From Hippopus hippopus (taxonomy: Eukaryota; Mollusca; Bivalvia; Cardiida; Cardiidae): a stretch of 64,000 nucleotides of DNA. Below are positions 12,318 to 23,144 of the stretch, piece by piece. Numbering within the stretch: position 1 is the first letter of the stretch; each line of letters starts with the position of its first letter. Location: contig OX328113.1 in assembly GCA_946811185.2 (NCBI GenBank), forward strand, positions 806,001-870,000, given 5' to 3'. A program made the translations under genes and the position numbers. The notes below the pieces were generated by a model. It ran no database searches. It had not been told where the DNA came from and saw only the letters and a program-made list of their open reading frames with translations.

Positions 12318-12404
12318 ACATCCGGCAGGATTCGAACCCACGGCGGACAAGATTTTTCGAGGTTTAAAAGACCAATACCATAACCACTGAGCTAAAGAGA
12401 TATC
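12318..12404 (-). other. tRNA-like sequence (pseudo-tRNA or SINE head)
   Basis: On the minus strand a D-arm-like AGCTCAGTGGTTA, a possible anticodon loop CTTTTAA (anticodon TTT) and a B-box GGTTCGAATCC appear in tRNA order. The T-stem and acceptor do not pair properly, and the spacing between the anticodon arm and T-arm is too long. It is therefore not called a functional tRNA. Confidence 0.55.
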
Positions 12405-12949
12405 TTCCTAACGCAGTTGTTAGGTATTGTATTTAAGTCGGGACAAAGCCATGCATGAAGGAGTGGTCTCCCGTAACAACATAATCAGCGTGTGCCTTAC
12501 CCGATTTACAGCTAGTGTCCAATCAGCAAGTTTAATTAGTTTACAACATACCAAGAGTCTGATTTAACAAGTGATTGTTAATTAAAGCCAATAGAGACAG
12601 AGTGTGCTGTGCTTTTTCTAGCTTGAGGTTTTTGTACCCTTTGGTAACTTGAGTTGGGGGTACACAAACAAGGATGGGGGTTCAGATCTAAACTACATAA
12701 TTTCATTTAAATATCAAGTTTTAATGACAGCCTACTAAAAGATAAATTGTTTGCATGCAATATGCGCATACAAGATTTTATAGATAGATCTACATGTTCA
12801 CAGTTATAAGCTCTTCAAACACTTTAGGAACCTTTCCTCAAACCGTGCAAACATTTTTGGCAAAATCAATTCTAATGTTTGCTAAAACAAGCAAGTAAGT
12901 GAAATACCATGTAACTGGTCCAATTCCTGTACAAAATCTATCAAATCGG
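12405..12949. other. Intergenic, nothing recognised
   Basis: No open frame of note and no repeat boundary seen. Confidence 0.4.
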
Positions 12950-13199
12950 TAGTGTTGGGCAATCAGGTTAAAATCACAAACAATTATCGCTTTGTAATCC
13001 GAAGAGCACACCAACTAGTTATCAGTTGTACAATCGGTGTCTCCATTTAACTGAGAATGCCTTTTTGCTTTAAATACTGTGACAATTTGTCTACATGATA
13101 TTAAGTTTATAAGGATGTTGTGTTTTATACTTTAAAAATCAATGGAAATACAATACCATTTAGATTTTTTGCTTTATTTAGTATCATTTATTTAAGGGT

Positions 13200-13430
13200 T
13201 TAACCCCTTTACCACACATTGCCGACTTTCAACGACCCCGAGGAAGAAATCTTTTGACAGCATTGTGAGAAAAGGAGAATATGCTGATAATAGCATTTTC
13301 TCATCTCCCCACAATGTTTCTTAGTTGAACAACGAAAATTTGCTTCATTTTAGATACACTGACATTTTTGTCTACAAATGTTCGCAATTTGGATGGGTCA
13401 AAAGTTTTGTCATGTGGGAAAAGGGGTTAA
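13200..13430 (-). mobile_element. MITE-1 copy with TTAA at both ends
   Basis: It starts TTAACCCCTTTACCACAC and ends GAAAAGGGGTTAA, a good view of the CCC/GGG inverted ends. The palindrome is partly decayed near its tip (ctgataatagca). Confidence 0.82.
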
Positions 13431-13651
13431 CAAACCACTTTCTGTATGTAAATGTCTTATTTGTAAATAAAAGCCACACCCATTTATCTCTTCTTATTTT
13501 GTTTCGAACAAGAGAGAAATAAGTGGATACTTTTATCTATGTAGTTATATAGCAATACAATAACTAGAATGAGTAGATATGACTGAAAAAAAAAAAATTA
13601 TGATGGTGATAGTGTTGGTAAAAGAAAAACGGTTGAAAACAGCAGTTCTTC

Positions 13652-14459
13652 CAGGGTTCAATCTAGCCTGCGTTTTTGCGCCAATGGCGCGATTTTAAAG
13701 TCCTTGGCCCATTTTTGAAACTCCAGTGCGCCAGATTGGCGCAAAATCCAAAGCATCGGCGCTTTTCCGATTCCGTTGTGCGCCGCCATTAACTTTTTTT
13801 AAGTATAGTTTTTAGCGAGTCAGTGTTAGAAGACGCTTTCCGCAGTATTGAAATTTGACTGCAAAGCATCGCAGCAACACGGAGAGCGTTACTGGTATTC
13901 GGATATTCACGGCACATGAACAAGCGCGATGGAAACCAGCTTTTGAAAACATGTCTGCAACGCAAACACAGAAACGAATCGGTGATTTCTTTTCTGGCGG
14001 AAATTCTGCCAAACAAGCGAAAACGCAGCAATCGGGTGAAACTAATGGTGAAAAACAATCAGGTGATGGAAAAGCTGGGAAATCGTATGCAAAAAAATTT
14101 CTAACTGAGTGGCTACAAAAGCCTCAATTTCACTGGCTTCGTTACGACGATGCAAAAAAAATTGTAATACAAGTCACTTGTATAATACAGCAATCATTTA
14201 AAACAAATGATTTTTAGTGTTGTTACATAAATTGACCTCTTAACAACTCAATCACTATCCCCATACACAATTAAGCAGTAAATTATCTGGATTTACTTCC
14301 TTTATATGGTAAGTCAGTAATAATTGAGCTTTTAAAATGCCAAGATCCTGGTTATTTGGTTGTTAAAAAGTGCTGGCCCATCTCATAATACTGGTGGCCC
14401 CTTTTTAAAATATTGATGGGCCACTGGCCCATTCTGACAAAATTCTAGATGGAACCCTG
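13652..14459. mobile_element. hAT-like element CAGGGTTC with 6-bp TSD
   Basis: The inverted ends are CAGGGTTCAATCTAG (left) and CAGGGTTCCATCTAG (right, reversed). TTCTTC lies on both sides (13646-13651 and 14460-14465). It carries a remnant of a transposase N-terminus (13855-14217). Subterminal GCGCCA/TGGCGC palindromes lie near 13680-13790, and 'tggccca' motifs lie at both ends. It is related by its ends to the elements at 33625-34446 and 55781-57200. Confidence 0.85.
13855..14217 (+). pseudogene. hAT transposase N-terminal remnant
   Basis: An open frame of 120 codons lies inside the 13652-14459 element. The first half contains the string KRIGDFF. The second half contains FLTEWLQKPQFHWLRYDD, which resembles the segment just before the TTF/BED-type zinc finger of hAT-family transposases (a 'W...P.WL.Y' pattern). 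The zinc-binding cysteines and the whole catalytic part are absent, so it is a deletion derivative. The ATG at 13855 may not be the original start: an inner methionine at 13951 precedes the conserved part. Confidence 0.55.
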
Positions 14460-14465
14460 TTCTTC

Positions 14466-14763
14466 TTTTACTAACACATACTCCTCTCAAAAATAATTTC
14501 TCTCAAAAATAATACCTATCAATAAACTGTTCTTTAAAACATTTATCGAAAATAACAATGGTTTTGAAAACATACCCTTCTCTTGTATAACCTTAAAGTG
14601 AAAGGGAGGTAATCAGTAATCAACTAAAATTATTTTTCTTCAGAGTTACTTCTCTTTATCAAGTTTTTTTTTCCCACCATTGACACCTAAACCTTTGTAA
14701 ATATATATATTGTGTGGTGTGATAGGCAATATTGCCTTTTTTTCCTTAATAAAGTTATTATTA
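14466..14763. other. Insertion debris between element halves
   Basis: AT-rich, ending in 'cttaataaagttattattatta', which could be the tail of a retroposon. Nothing else recognised. Confidence 0.4.
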
Positions 14764-15405
14764 TTATTTTGGACCTTTAATTTTAATTTCCAAACGAGTT
14801 TTAAAAAAATGCTGACATATTTCAAGCATTTGCAGACGACACCACCAAACACCCCCCCCACCTATATTTTCATTTCCTAAAACAACAATTTTTTCACTCA
14901 TGAACAGAATTTTAGCTTCCACTTATTGTTTTATTCAGAGATTTGTGTAAATTCACTGTTTAAATTCATTATTAAAGATGAGAAGATAGTTGGAAGTCCC
15001 TCTGATCAGACGATGCCACGCTGATCATTGTGGTCATGGGTTTTCACGTTTTTTTGGCGATCTATTTTTCGTGTCAATTAATATTTGGAGAAGTATTACC
15101 ACATGATTTGACATCAGTTACTCAGTTTGAATAGCAGGTAACTTTAAAATGTGTCACTTTACACTAGATAAGAGGATTAACACCTTTATTATGTTGTCAT
15201 AAATGACTCGCAAGCTTCATGATCATTCATGTGTCCTTTGCATTTTATACTGATCGTGTTTAGCCTGTATTTCTGCCTGATGCATGAAAGCTAGGTTATA
15301 TGAAGCTCTAGACCATAATTTCATGCTTAAGATTGACAATTAGGCAGATACTTTTCAGCATTAAAGACATGTCATTTCAAATTTCCCAGCGTCAAAACCC
15401 GCACT

Positions 15406-15822
15406 ATTGTCAACTTCGGAAGATAGTTGCCAATCCGCAGCTCATTCATTTATTATTGAAAAGAACAAAGACAATTTAAACTGGGCCATCTTTCACTAGC
15501 AAATAATCAAATTGCAGCCAATATTCGTCCGCTAAAGCAAACGACCTTGTTAATGCTTTATTTTATTTTACAATCCTAGTAACAAAAATTTTAAAGTCGG
15601 CAAACTAATCAAAACACAGCCGCAACCTTTTGGGCACAAAAAATATAAAATCATATGATAACCTTAAAACGTTCTGGTTTAGCATCTGTATTTAAAATCT
15701 GGAAAACTCTAAGTTAGAGTGAGTGACTGTAAACATTTCGCTGCAGATTATCCCTGAAATTACAGTTCTATGAATTTCATTGTTTTTAGGGTGATTTTTT
15801 TGTACGTTCTTGTACGTATAGC
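15406..15822. other. Intergenic, nothing recognised
   Basis: No repeat end or gene seen. Confidence 0.4.
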
Positions 15823-18245
15823 CAGGGCTTTCAATAGGATTTAAAGTAGAAGGGCAATTTCCAAAAGTAGAAGGGGGGTCTGGTGGTCCTCCCCCAGTGG
15901 GAGCCATGGGGGCAGTGCCCCCTGTCTGGGGGTCCAGGGGGCCAAAGGCCCCCGGACGAAAACGAAAATTAGGTGTTTATAGACATGGAGAACCACATAT
16001 CCAGGGGAGGGTATTAGGTGCCATTTCTTGTCCTTATTCCCCCCCCTTTTCTTTAGAAACATGGAGAAGAATATAATGAAGAGGATCAAATAAAACAGAA
16101 CTTTTTGTCAACGAAGCTTAACTTTACTATTTCATCCCCAAATTTTGTTAATATGAAAATGAATGGTAATCAACAATGGCTCTTGGAGATGAGTCTATAG
16201 TATTTTTTGAATTTGTTTTGTTGATTTATCTGTCAGTTTTGTGCGAAATCATGCATGAGAAAACAATGCAGAATTCCAAAAGCATTTTTGGGCATTTTCA
16301 TCACACAACTTGCAAAATGTACTGCTGATTACCAATCATTTTCACATTCACTCTCCAACCAGTCATCATAAGAGGGTGGCGGTGACTTGACAAAAAGTTG
16401 CACAGCTTTAGCATATAGACAAACTTCATCTCTGACAAGCTCTGCAAATTCCTTAAAAGTAGTGTTGGGCAATCGAAAACCTCAATCGATTATCACTTTT
16501 AAATCAGAAGAGCAAACCTACCAGCTATAGGTTGTACAATCGGTTTCTCCATTTAACTGAGAATGCCTTTTTGCTTTAAATACTGTGACAATATTGTCTA
16601 CATGATATTAAGTTTATAAAGATGTTGTGTTTTTCACTTTAAAGATCAATGGAAATACATTACCATTAAATTTCCTGCTTTATTCAATATCATTCATTTT
16701 GTTCCTTATATTTTAATTTCCAAACGAGTTAAAAAGAATCAGACATATTTCAAGCATTTGCAGACGACCCCTCTCCCCCCCCATAGATCTATAGTTTCAT
16801 TTCATTAAACATTATTTTTTTTCACTCTTGAACAGAATTTTAGCTTCCAATTCTTGTTTTATTCAGAGATTTGTGTAAATTCACTGTTTAAATTCATTAT
16901 TAAAGATGAGAAGATAGTTTGAAGTCCCTCTGATCGGACGATGCCACGCTGCTCATTGTGTCATGGGTTTTCACGTTTTTTTGGCGATCTATTTTTTTGT
17001 GACAATTAATTTTTGGAGAAGTATTACTACATGATTTCACATCAGTTAGTCAGTTTGAATAGCAGGTAACTTCAAAATCTGTCACTTTACAGTAGATAAG
17101 AGGATTAACACATTTGTTATTTTGTCATTAAATGACTCGCCCGCTTCATCATCATGCGCGTGTCCTTCGTGTTTTATACTGATCGTGTTTAGCCCATATT
17201 TCGGTCGGATGCGCGCAAGCTAGGTTATATGAAGCTCTAGACGATAATTTCATGCGTCAGATTGACATTTAGTCAGATATTTTTCAGTGTCAAAGACAGG
17301 TCATTTCAAATTTCCAAGTGTTGAAATCTGGGCTTAGGGATCAAATGAGAAGCTTGCCAAGTTGTCAAGTTTTGTCAAGACATCCATGGACAAAAATTTC
17401 TTTCTCGTTTTTCCGGCCAATTTTCGTGTTTGTTATCCACTATGTTGAATCCAAGAGTGTGATTAATATAAGTCAAAAAACCAAGCGCTAAAAACCAGAA
17501 TTCAAGTTTTGGGACTCAGCGAGTTCAGGAATCAACTACAATCAATTCCGAGACTTTCAAGCGATTATCGGAATCGGAAGCCAAAACCAACTGACTTTCG
17601 ACTATAGTCGATCATCAGCCCACCACTATAAAAGACAAGTCTTTTCGGCTCAATCTAACTCTTGCGAGTCTTCTGTGCATTTGTGTTCAGAAGATTCGTA
17701 GACATGCTGGTTTGTTCACATAGCCCGTTTCCGATTGTCGCAAAACAACCTAGCACGATTCCGAGACATTTTGAGCCCAACCCATACCGATCCAATTCAC
17801 ATCGGCCCGGATGATTCAGACTTTATTACCTGGAACACCTCTGTCAGCTTTTTGGACCCCTCAAGTAAATAGAGATCCAAACATTACCATGACGACGGTG
17901 ACCCTCCCCAAAAATAGACTAAAGGCCGAAACCACGTAGACCGAAACGACCAGGTTGAAACAAGCGATAAAAAATACCGATTTCCGGCACTATTTTGTAA
18001 ACAAACTATTCGCGAGACAGATCGGAAGGTGCAGTTAATTTTATTACGTTTTTAGTGATAGTGCTATGTTTTATAAGCAAAATAATCGGTAAAAACATTC
18101 AGATAACGCCGTTCTATTCCGACTTTTATATTCTGGATTAAAAAAAAACACCATTGGCCATTTTTTGTAGGACAAAAGTAGCCGGGGGGTTCGGTCAAAA
18201 TAGACGGGTGAAATCCCGGGCCCCCGGCTCTTAATGAAAGCCCTG
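15823..18245. mobile_element. hAT-like element CAGGGCTTTCA carrying a nested TAG-1
   Basis: The inverted ends are CAGGGCTTTCAATAGG (left) and CAGGGCTTTCATTAAG (right, reversed), and ATAGC lies on both sides (15818-15822 and 18246-18250). The left subterminal part is unusually GC-rich with CCCCC/GGGGG palindromes (15875-15955). The element is interrupted by TAG-1 copy 3 (16460-17628), so its own length was about 1.25 kb. No transposase is visible. Confidence 0.75.
16460..17628. mobile_element. hAT-like TAG-1 copy 3
   Basis: 1169 bp, collinear with copy 1 over its whole length. It starts TAGTGTTGGGC and ends GCCCACCACTA. The flanks share TAAAAG (16454-16459 and 17629-17634), which may be an eroded 8-bp duplication. 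It contains the core block at about 16870-17170. Confidence 0.85.
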
Positions 18246-18344
18246 ATAGCAGAGAAAAACTGTAGGTGATTTTTCTACTTTATACGTGAATCACGTACAT
18301 TTATACGTAATCGCACACACTGAGAGAAAACTCAAATTTTGCTA

Positions 18345-18836
18345 TTTATTACCTGACATGACCCATTTTCATACTCTTCTGAGAAATCATCAAGACAAAC
18401 ATTGTGACCAACTTTCAAAAGTATTTCTTTGAAAATATTGCCCCTAGAGTATACACAAGGTTTTTCTAAGATGTGAACTAGTGACCCATTTTTTGAACCA
18501 AAATGACCCATTTTCAAAATTGTTTGAGATATCATCAAGACAAATAAGTCCAGTGACAGCTTTCCAGAGAATTGCACTGAAAATGTGACCTCGAGATTGT
18601 GCACAAGATTTTTCTAAGATCTGACTTAGTGACCTAGTTTTTTAATGGACATGACCCATTTTCAAAATCATCCGAGATATTATCAAGACAAACATTTTGA
18701 CAAAGTTTCATGAGTATCAGGCTGAAAATGTGGCCTCTAGAGTGTACACAAGGTAAAATGTGACCACGCTTGATGCATGATAGACACAGCAGGAGCACAA
18801 AAGCTCGCCTTCAGCCTTTCATGCTCAGGTGAGCTA
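18345..18836 (-). repeat. 145-bp family, minus-strand copy with 5' cap
   Basis: About three diverged units follow a 5' cap that reads, on the minus strand, TTTTTAGCTCACCTGAGCAT. The same cap starts the array at 57.39 kb. The copy abuts a broken MITE-1 at 18840. Confidence 0.75.
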
Positions 18837-18839
18837 AAA

Positions 18840-18972
18840 ATGGAAAAAATCCGGTAACTATCATTTTCTCCTTTTCCGTTAATATTTTCTGTTGAATCGA
18901 AATCAAATCTCATCACCTTAGCTAGATTTCATTTATTGTCTTCAAATGCTTTACAAAAGGATGTCTGAACTT
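18840..18972 (-). mobile_element. MITE-1 right half
   Basis: It starts close to the hairpin centre (GGTAACTATCATTTTC) and runs outward. The left half is replaced by the 145-bp family copy. Confidence 0.65.
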
Positions 18973-19055
18973 TTTCCTCCACCAAGACTGAAAGAAGTAT
19001 GAGCTATATGTGAAAAAGAGTTCAACTTTTGCAAAAAACAAAGAATAAAACTTAC

Positions 19056-19428
19056 CACTAAATGCAGGATGGTACTTCAAATCTTGTAATTCTACAGCCA
19101 GCATTGAATCTACTGAAGCAATTGTGATGTAGTAAAAAGAATTATCCTCCACTTTCACCAACACCATAGGGTGACCAGATGTTTTCAAACTGTAGACAGC
19201 AAAATTGGATCGATGGCCCACACAAAGTCTATCAGACCACAACTCAAGAAACTGCACTTGACCAAGAATTCGGAAGTCTTTTAATTTGCTATGTTTTGGC
19301 CTGAAGTTAGTCAATTCAAATGCCTGTATAGTTTGTTTAATAGCCAAACAAGTAAAAGTTTTAGAGGTCTGAAAGTGACCTGTATTTGTACTGAACAGAC
19401 GGCAGTCTTTTGTGTCTGCTATCTTCAC
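19056..19428 (-). CDS. Internal exon with part of a CNH domain, MRCK-like kinase
   Basis: On the minus strand an open frame of about 120 codons ends at a strong donor (AGTG then GTAAGT, exon end at 19056). An in-frame TGA lies just upstream (19447-19449). The likely acceptor is near 19416 (GATAGCAG), so the exon probably starts at about 19415 and the codons before it are intronic. The protein reads ADTKDC, then TFTCLAIKQTIQAFEL, then LCVGHRSNFAVYSL, then SVDSMLAVEL. This order matches the middle of the citron-homology (CNH) domain, closest in my judgement to the Cdc42-binding kinases (MRCK, Gek in flies), which control actomyosin. No other exon of the gene could be found here, which implies long introns full of transposons. 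The exon looks intact. MRCK rather than another CNH protein is inference. Confidence 0.62.
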
Positions 19429-20623
19429 AGGATCCGATTCATAACGTCAAGGGCAGATGTGTGAAACAATTTGATATATCTTTCTCTACCTACAAATGAA
19501 AATAAACATCATCTCACTGGAACAGTCCATATGGTGAACAAGAGCGGCAAATTGTCGCAAGATACGCCCGTCCCACCGCCAGTTGTCAAGGGGGTATAAT
19601 AATCGTAAAGGGCAGGTAATGCAACAAACATGTTTACCAAGTCTCAAGTCAATTTGACTTGAGGTGACAAAGTTCCGTTCCAGACAAGCAAGAAATACTG
19701 TAAAAATTAAGATCAAAGTGGAATTACTCGAAATCCGCACTAGGTAGAGTTATTGTTCTTGCGCACTGTACTCTGTAATATTGCAACAAACATGCATACC
19801 AAGTTTCAAGTCAATCGGACTGGAGATGACAAAATTATGCTCCAGACAAGCAGAAAATGCTGTAAAAATGACGATCAAAGGGAAATAACTCAAAGACAGC
19901 ACAAGGTAGAGTTATGGTTCTATTGCACTGCAATCCGTATTATTGCAACTAACACACATGCCAAGTTTCAAGTCAATCAGACTGGAGATGACAAAGTTAT
20001 GCTCTGGACAAGCAGAAAATCGTATAAAAATGACGATCAAAGGGAAATAACTCAAAGACTAGAGCTCTAACAATACACTCGAGTATTCGGTGCACTGAAT
20101 ATTTTTTTCCCCGCGAATACGTATCGTATTCGTCTGTCCGAGAACCGAATATTGGCGAATACAAAAAAAAATCCGGGATGCTTACTTACTCAGTCAAGTT
20201 CAACAAAGTTTTGCCCGAAGAAGAAACCTCGTGAATTTTATCTAGATGTAAACAATGATTGAAAGGGAAGCAACTTCGAGAGGTTTGTATGACGCTTTAT
20301 GGCATATGACGTGAACTACTCAAAAAGGAATTAAAACAATTGAAAATCGATGTTTGTTCTAAATTTCAATTATAAGAATTAAGAAATATAAGTTTTTATT
20401 ATTTATCGTCACTGTGTACAGGTTTACCATTAATATAGCAACATGCGGTAAAGGAGTCTCTCGTATTTCCCGCAAAATGTCAGACGAGATAACAATTTGA
20501 CAACTGATTGGTGTATCAATGTTGAGTGTACAGATTTAAATGATTAAGAGTGTGCATAAAGTATGTGTGAGATGTCTCCTACAAATTTAAAAAAAAAATT
20601 ATAGTATTAAGCAGTAGAGTTGA

Positions 20624-20852
20624 TTAACCCATTACCAAATGATAAAATTTTAGACTTGTTCAAATTGAAAGCATTTGCAGAAGACAAAATGAATGTTGCT
20701 AAATTGATGATTCATGGCTTTGATAGAGCAGAAAATATTGTGGGTAAAGAAGGAAATCCTGGTTACCTGCATTTTCTCCTTTTTCCACCATGTTTTCAAA
20801 AGGCCTTGGCCTCAGGGTCGTTGTAAGTCGGGATTGTGTGGTTAAGAGTTAA
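20624..20852 (+). mobile_element. MITE-1 copy inside the hAT 5' region
   Basis: TTAACCCATTACC (20624) to GGTTAAGAGTTAA (ending 20852), with TTAA on both sides. The palindrome has a few mismatches (gtgggtaaagaagg). Insertion here may separate the transposase frame from its promoter or first exon. Confidence 0.85.
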
Positions 20853-21113
20853 TCAGTGATTATTTTTAAATGATAATAGCATGTAGATAAATACATAAAT
20901 GAATAATTTAAAAAATAAAATGTAAATTATGTAATATTGAAAAATCATTAAATTAAAATTGAAAGTTCTATGCATCTTTTCTTTTTATTGATTAATGATT
21001 TAAAAATGAGGAAAGAATAATGATATAATTAGTTAATTACATGGATTAGAATAAAAAGTTAATATGCTTCTTTTAATTATATCTACAGGTACACTTGTAA
21101 GAACACATCTAAC

Positions 21114-22937
21114 ATGGCCATCCATCTTTGTCGGAAACATGGGATTGAAGTTTCTGGAGCTAGTCCGAAATCAGCACAAACAAGTACTTCTAATCCACCT
21201 GTGTGCTCTCCCCAGCCATCTACAAGTGGTCTACAGATGGTAGCTAAGCCAGAGCAGCCCAGTTTAAAGCAAATGTTTCAAGCCAAATTAGGTCAAGACA
21301 GCAAAAGGGCAAAAGAAATCACTAAAAAAATCACCGTACTTCTCGCAACAGACATGAGGCCTCTCATGTTGGTAGACAACAAAGCATTTAAAGACCTTTT
21401 AGAATGCCTAGAGCCTAGATATCATGTTCCATCAAGGGTCACTTTCAGTCAGAAGCATATTCCTGCCCTTTATCATGAGACATGTGATCAACTCAAACAG
21501 AAGTTAAAGCATGCCGACACACTTGCGATCACAACAGACAGATGGACATCTAGAGCTACACAGAGTTATATTACAATTACTGTACATTACATAGATGATG
21601 AATGGAATCTCCAAAGTGCTGTCCTCCAAACCCGTCCGATGTTTGAATCCCACACTGGCAATAACATTGCAGAAGTACTTAGGTGTGCTGTTGATGAATG
21701 GCAATTAAAAAGATTTCATGGTATCCAACCAGTTACTTCAGATGGAGCTGCTAATATGGGAGTTGCATGTAGAGAAGGGAATTTCAAGCCACATATAAAG
21801 TGCTTTGCACACACAATTAATCTAGCTGCACAGCAAGCCTTGAAGATTCCTGAAGTTCAGCATCTCATTGGCAGAATAAAAAGGATCGTCAACTTTTTCC
21901 ATAAGAGCACAACAGCTGCCCATCTACTTACTCTGAAGCAGGAGCTACTGCAGCTTCCAAAACACAAACTTCTCACTGAGGTTAAAACCCGATGGAACAG
22001 TGCCTATGACATGATCCAGCGCTACCTTGAACAACAGGCTGCAGTCATGGCAGTTCTTGTCTCACAGGAGGTGCGTAAAGACCCAGACCTTGACACTCTC
22101 TCTCCAGGAGATATAACATCAGCAGAGCAGCTTGTTTTGATTATGGAGCCCCTCAAAACCATCACAACAATCCTCTGTGAGGAGCATCAGCCAACGATAT
22201 CCATGGTTATGCCACTCTTGAACAATTTGATGAGTAGTCTTTCACCTAGTGATGGTGACCCAAAGACCATTAAATCTGTTAAACAGGCCTTGCTCAATGA
22301 TTTGAAAAAAAGGTACCAGGAACCTGAAATAAGGGACATACTGTTGCAAGCTACCATACTCGATCCAAGATTCAAAACTTTGCCCTTTCTCCAGATCGAT
22401 GAACGCCTGCATGCCTATGCTAAAGTGGTACATTTGACTAATTCCATAAATAAACCCCGAATAAAAGTGGAGAAAGAGGAAAACACCCAACCCAGAAAAT
22501 CTCAAGCAGAGGCTACAGAACCAGCACTACCAGCTCTGGAAATTGCTGAGCCTGTGGTTGTTTCTGATTCTGAGGATGTTGGCCCACCTGCAAAAAAAGC
22601 AGCTCTAGACACTCTTCTGGGGGATGTTTATGTTTTAAAAGAGGAGCCAGCAACCAAGTCACAGCAACAGTTGATTGAACAAGAATTAGACAAATATAAA
22701 CAATCGGACCCGTTAAACTTAAGCCATTCTCCTTTAGATTGGTGGAGGGAGAACCAGTACAATTTTCCTCATGTTAGTCGAGCTGCAAGACACTTGTTAT
22801 GCATACCCGCGACCAGTGTCCCAAGTGAAAGGGTGTTTAGCACTGCAGGAGATGTTGTATCTGCTCAGAGGGCAGCACTGAGCCCTGAGCATGTGGATAT
22901 GCTGGTGTTCTTGAAGAAAAATATTAAGTTGTGTTAA
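21114..22937 (+). CDS. hAT-family transposase, ZBED-like (Ac group)
   Basis: A frame of 607 residues. Cut-and-paste transposase of the hAT superfamily. The RNase-H-like catalytic residues are visible: D142 in ITTDRW, D210 in TSDGAANMG and E572 in SVPSERVFSTAG. Also present are the CxxH motif C230-H233 (KCFAHTINLAAQ), the RW motif R293-W294, LDPRFK at 416-421, and the C-terminal dimerisation segment (about 541-600, DWWRENQYNFPHVSRAARHL onward). The BED zinc finger is incomplete. The frame stays open upstream to a likely acceptor (TATCTACAG at about 21090) and reads YTCKNTSNMAIHLCRKHG, the second half of a BED finger. The first half, with the CxxC, must lie on an upstream exon, and I could not find one. 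The ATG at 21114 would give a protein lacking DNA binding. A low-complexity acidic insert (about 450-500) is unusual. There are no frameshifts or stops, so this copy was active recently. Confidence 0.93.
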   Translation: MAIHLCRKHGIEVSGASPKSAQTSTSNPPVCSPQPSTSGLQMVAKPEQPSLKQMFQAKLGQDSKRAKEITKKITVLLATDMRPLMLVDNKAFKDLLECLEPRYHVPSRVTFSQKHIPALYHETCDQLKQKLKHADTLAITTDRWTSRATQSYITITVHYIDDEWNLQSAVLQTRPMFESHTGNNIAEVLRCAVDEWQLKRFHGIQPVTSDGAANMGVACREGNFKPHIKCFAHTINLAAQQALKIPEVQHLIGRIKRIVNFFHKSTTAAHLLTLKQELLQLPKHKLLTEVKTRWNSAYDMIQRYLEQQAAVMAVLVSQEVRKDPDLDTLSPGDITSAEQLVLIMEPLKTITTILCEEHQPTISMVMPLLNNLMSSLSPSDGDPKTIKSVKQALLNDLKKRYQEPEIRDILLQATILDPRFKTLPFLQIDERLHAYAKVVHLTNSINKPRIKVEKEENTQPRKSQAEATEPALPALEIAEPVVVSDSEDVGPPAKKAALDTLLGDVYVLKEEPATKSQQQLIEQELDKYKQSDPLNLSHSPLDWWRENQYNFPHVSRAARHLLCIPATSVPSERVFSTAGDVVSAQRAALSPEHVDMLVFLKKNIKLC

Positions 22938-23077
22938 AACTTTGACAGTGATGCAGTGCCACCAGTGTTATTTGACAAATAAGTTGAAATTACCAGAAAA
23001 CACTTTTTTTAAATGATAATGAAAGCAATTGAAAACACCATGAGAAACAAACAGAATTTCTGACCAATTACAAAAGA

Positions 23078-23144
23078 CAAACATTGTGGGAAAAAGACAA
23101 AATGGTAACTAACAAGCATTTTGTCTTTTTCCCACAAAATTTTC
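23078..23144. repeat. Variant of the MITE-1 hairpin core
   Basis: The palindrome AAACATTGTGGGAAAAAGAC opposite GTCTTTTTCCCACAAAATTT has the same outer arms as MITE-1, but AGAC/GTCT replaces GGAG/CTCC. The outer MITE ends were not recognised. It lies after the transposase stop, inside the hAT. Confidence 0.55.

Larger units (their letters stand above)
12950..15405. mobile_element. hAT-like TAG-1 copy 2, split by later insertions
   Basis: 12950-13195 matches the first part of TAG-1 copy 1 (start TAGTGTTGGGC). 14764-15405 matches the following part ('tttaattttaatttcc' onward). The junction in copy 1 lies within about 10 bp, so the intervening 1.57 kb, including MITE-1 (13200-13430) and a hAT-like element (13652-14459), was inserted later. 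The last 290 bp or so of the element is missing. Confidence 0.75.

Noticed and set aside
19753..20070. Protein-coding frame of 105 codons
   Set aside because: Made of two tandem 162-bp units. The same frame reappears at 23529-23837 for the same reason.
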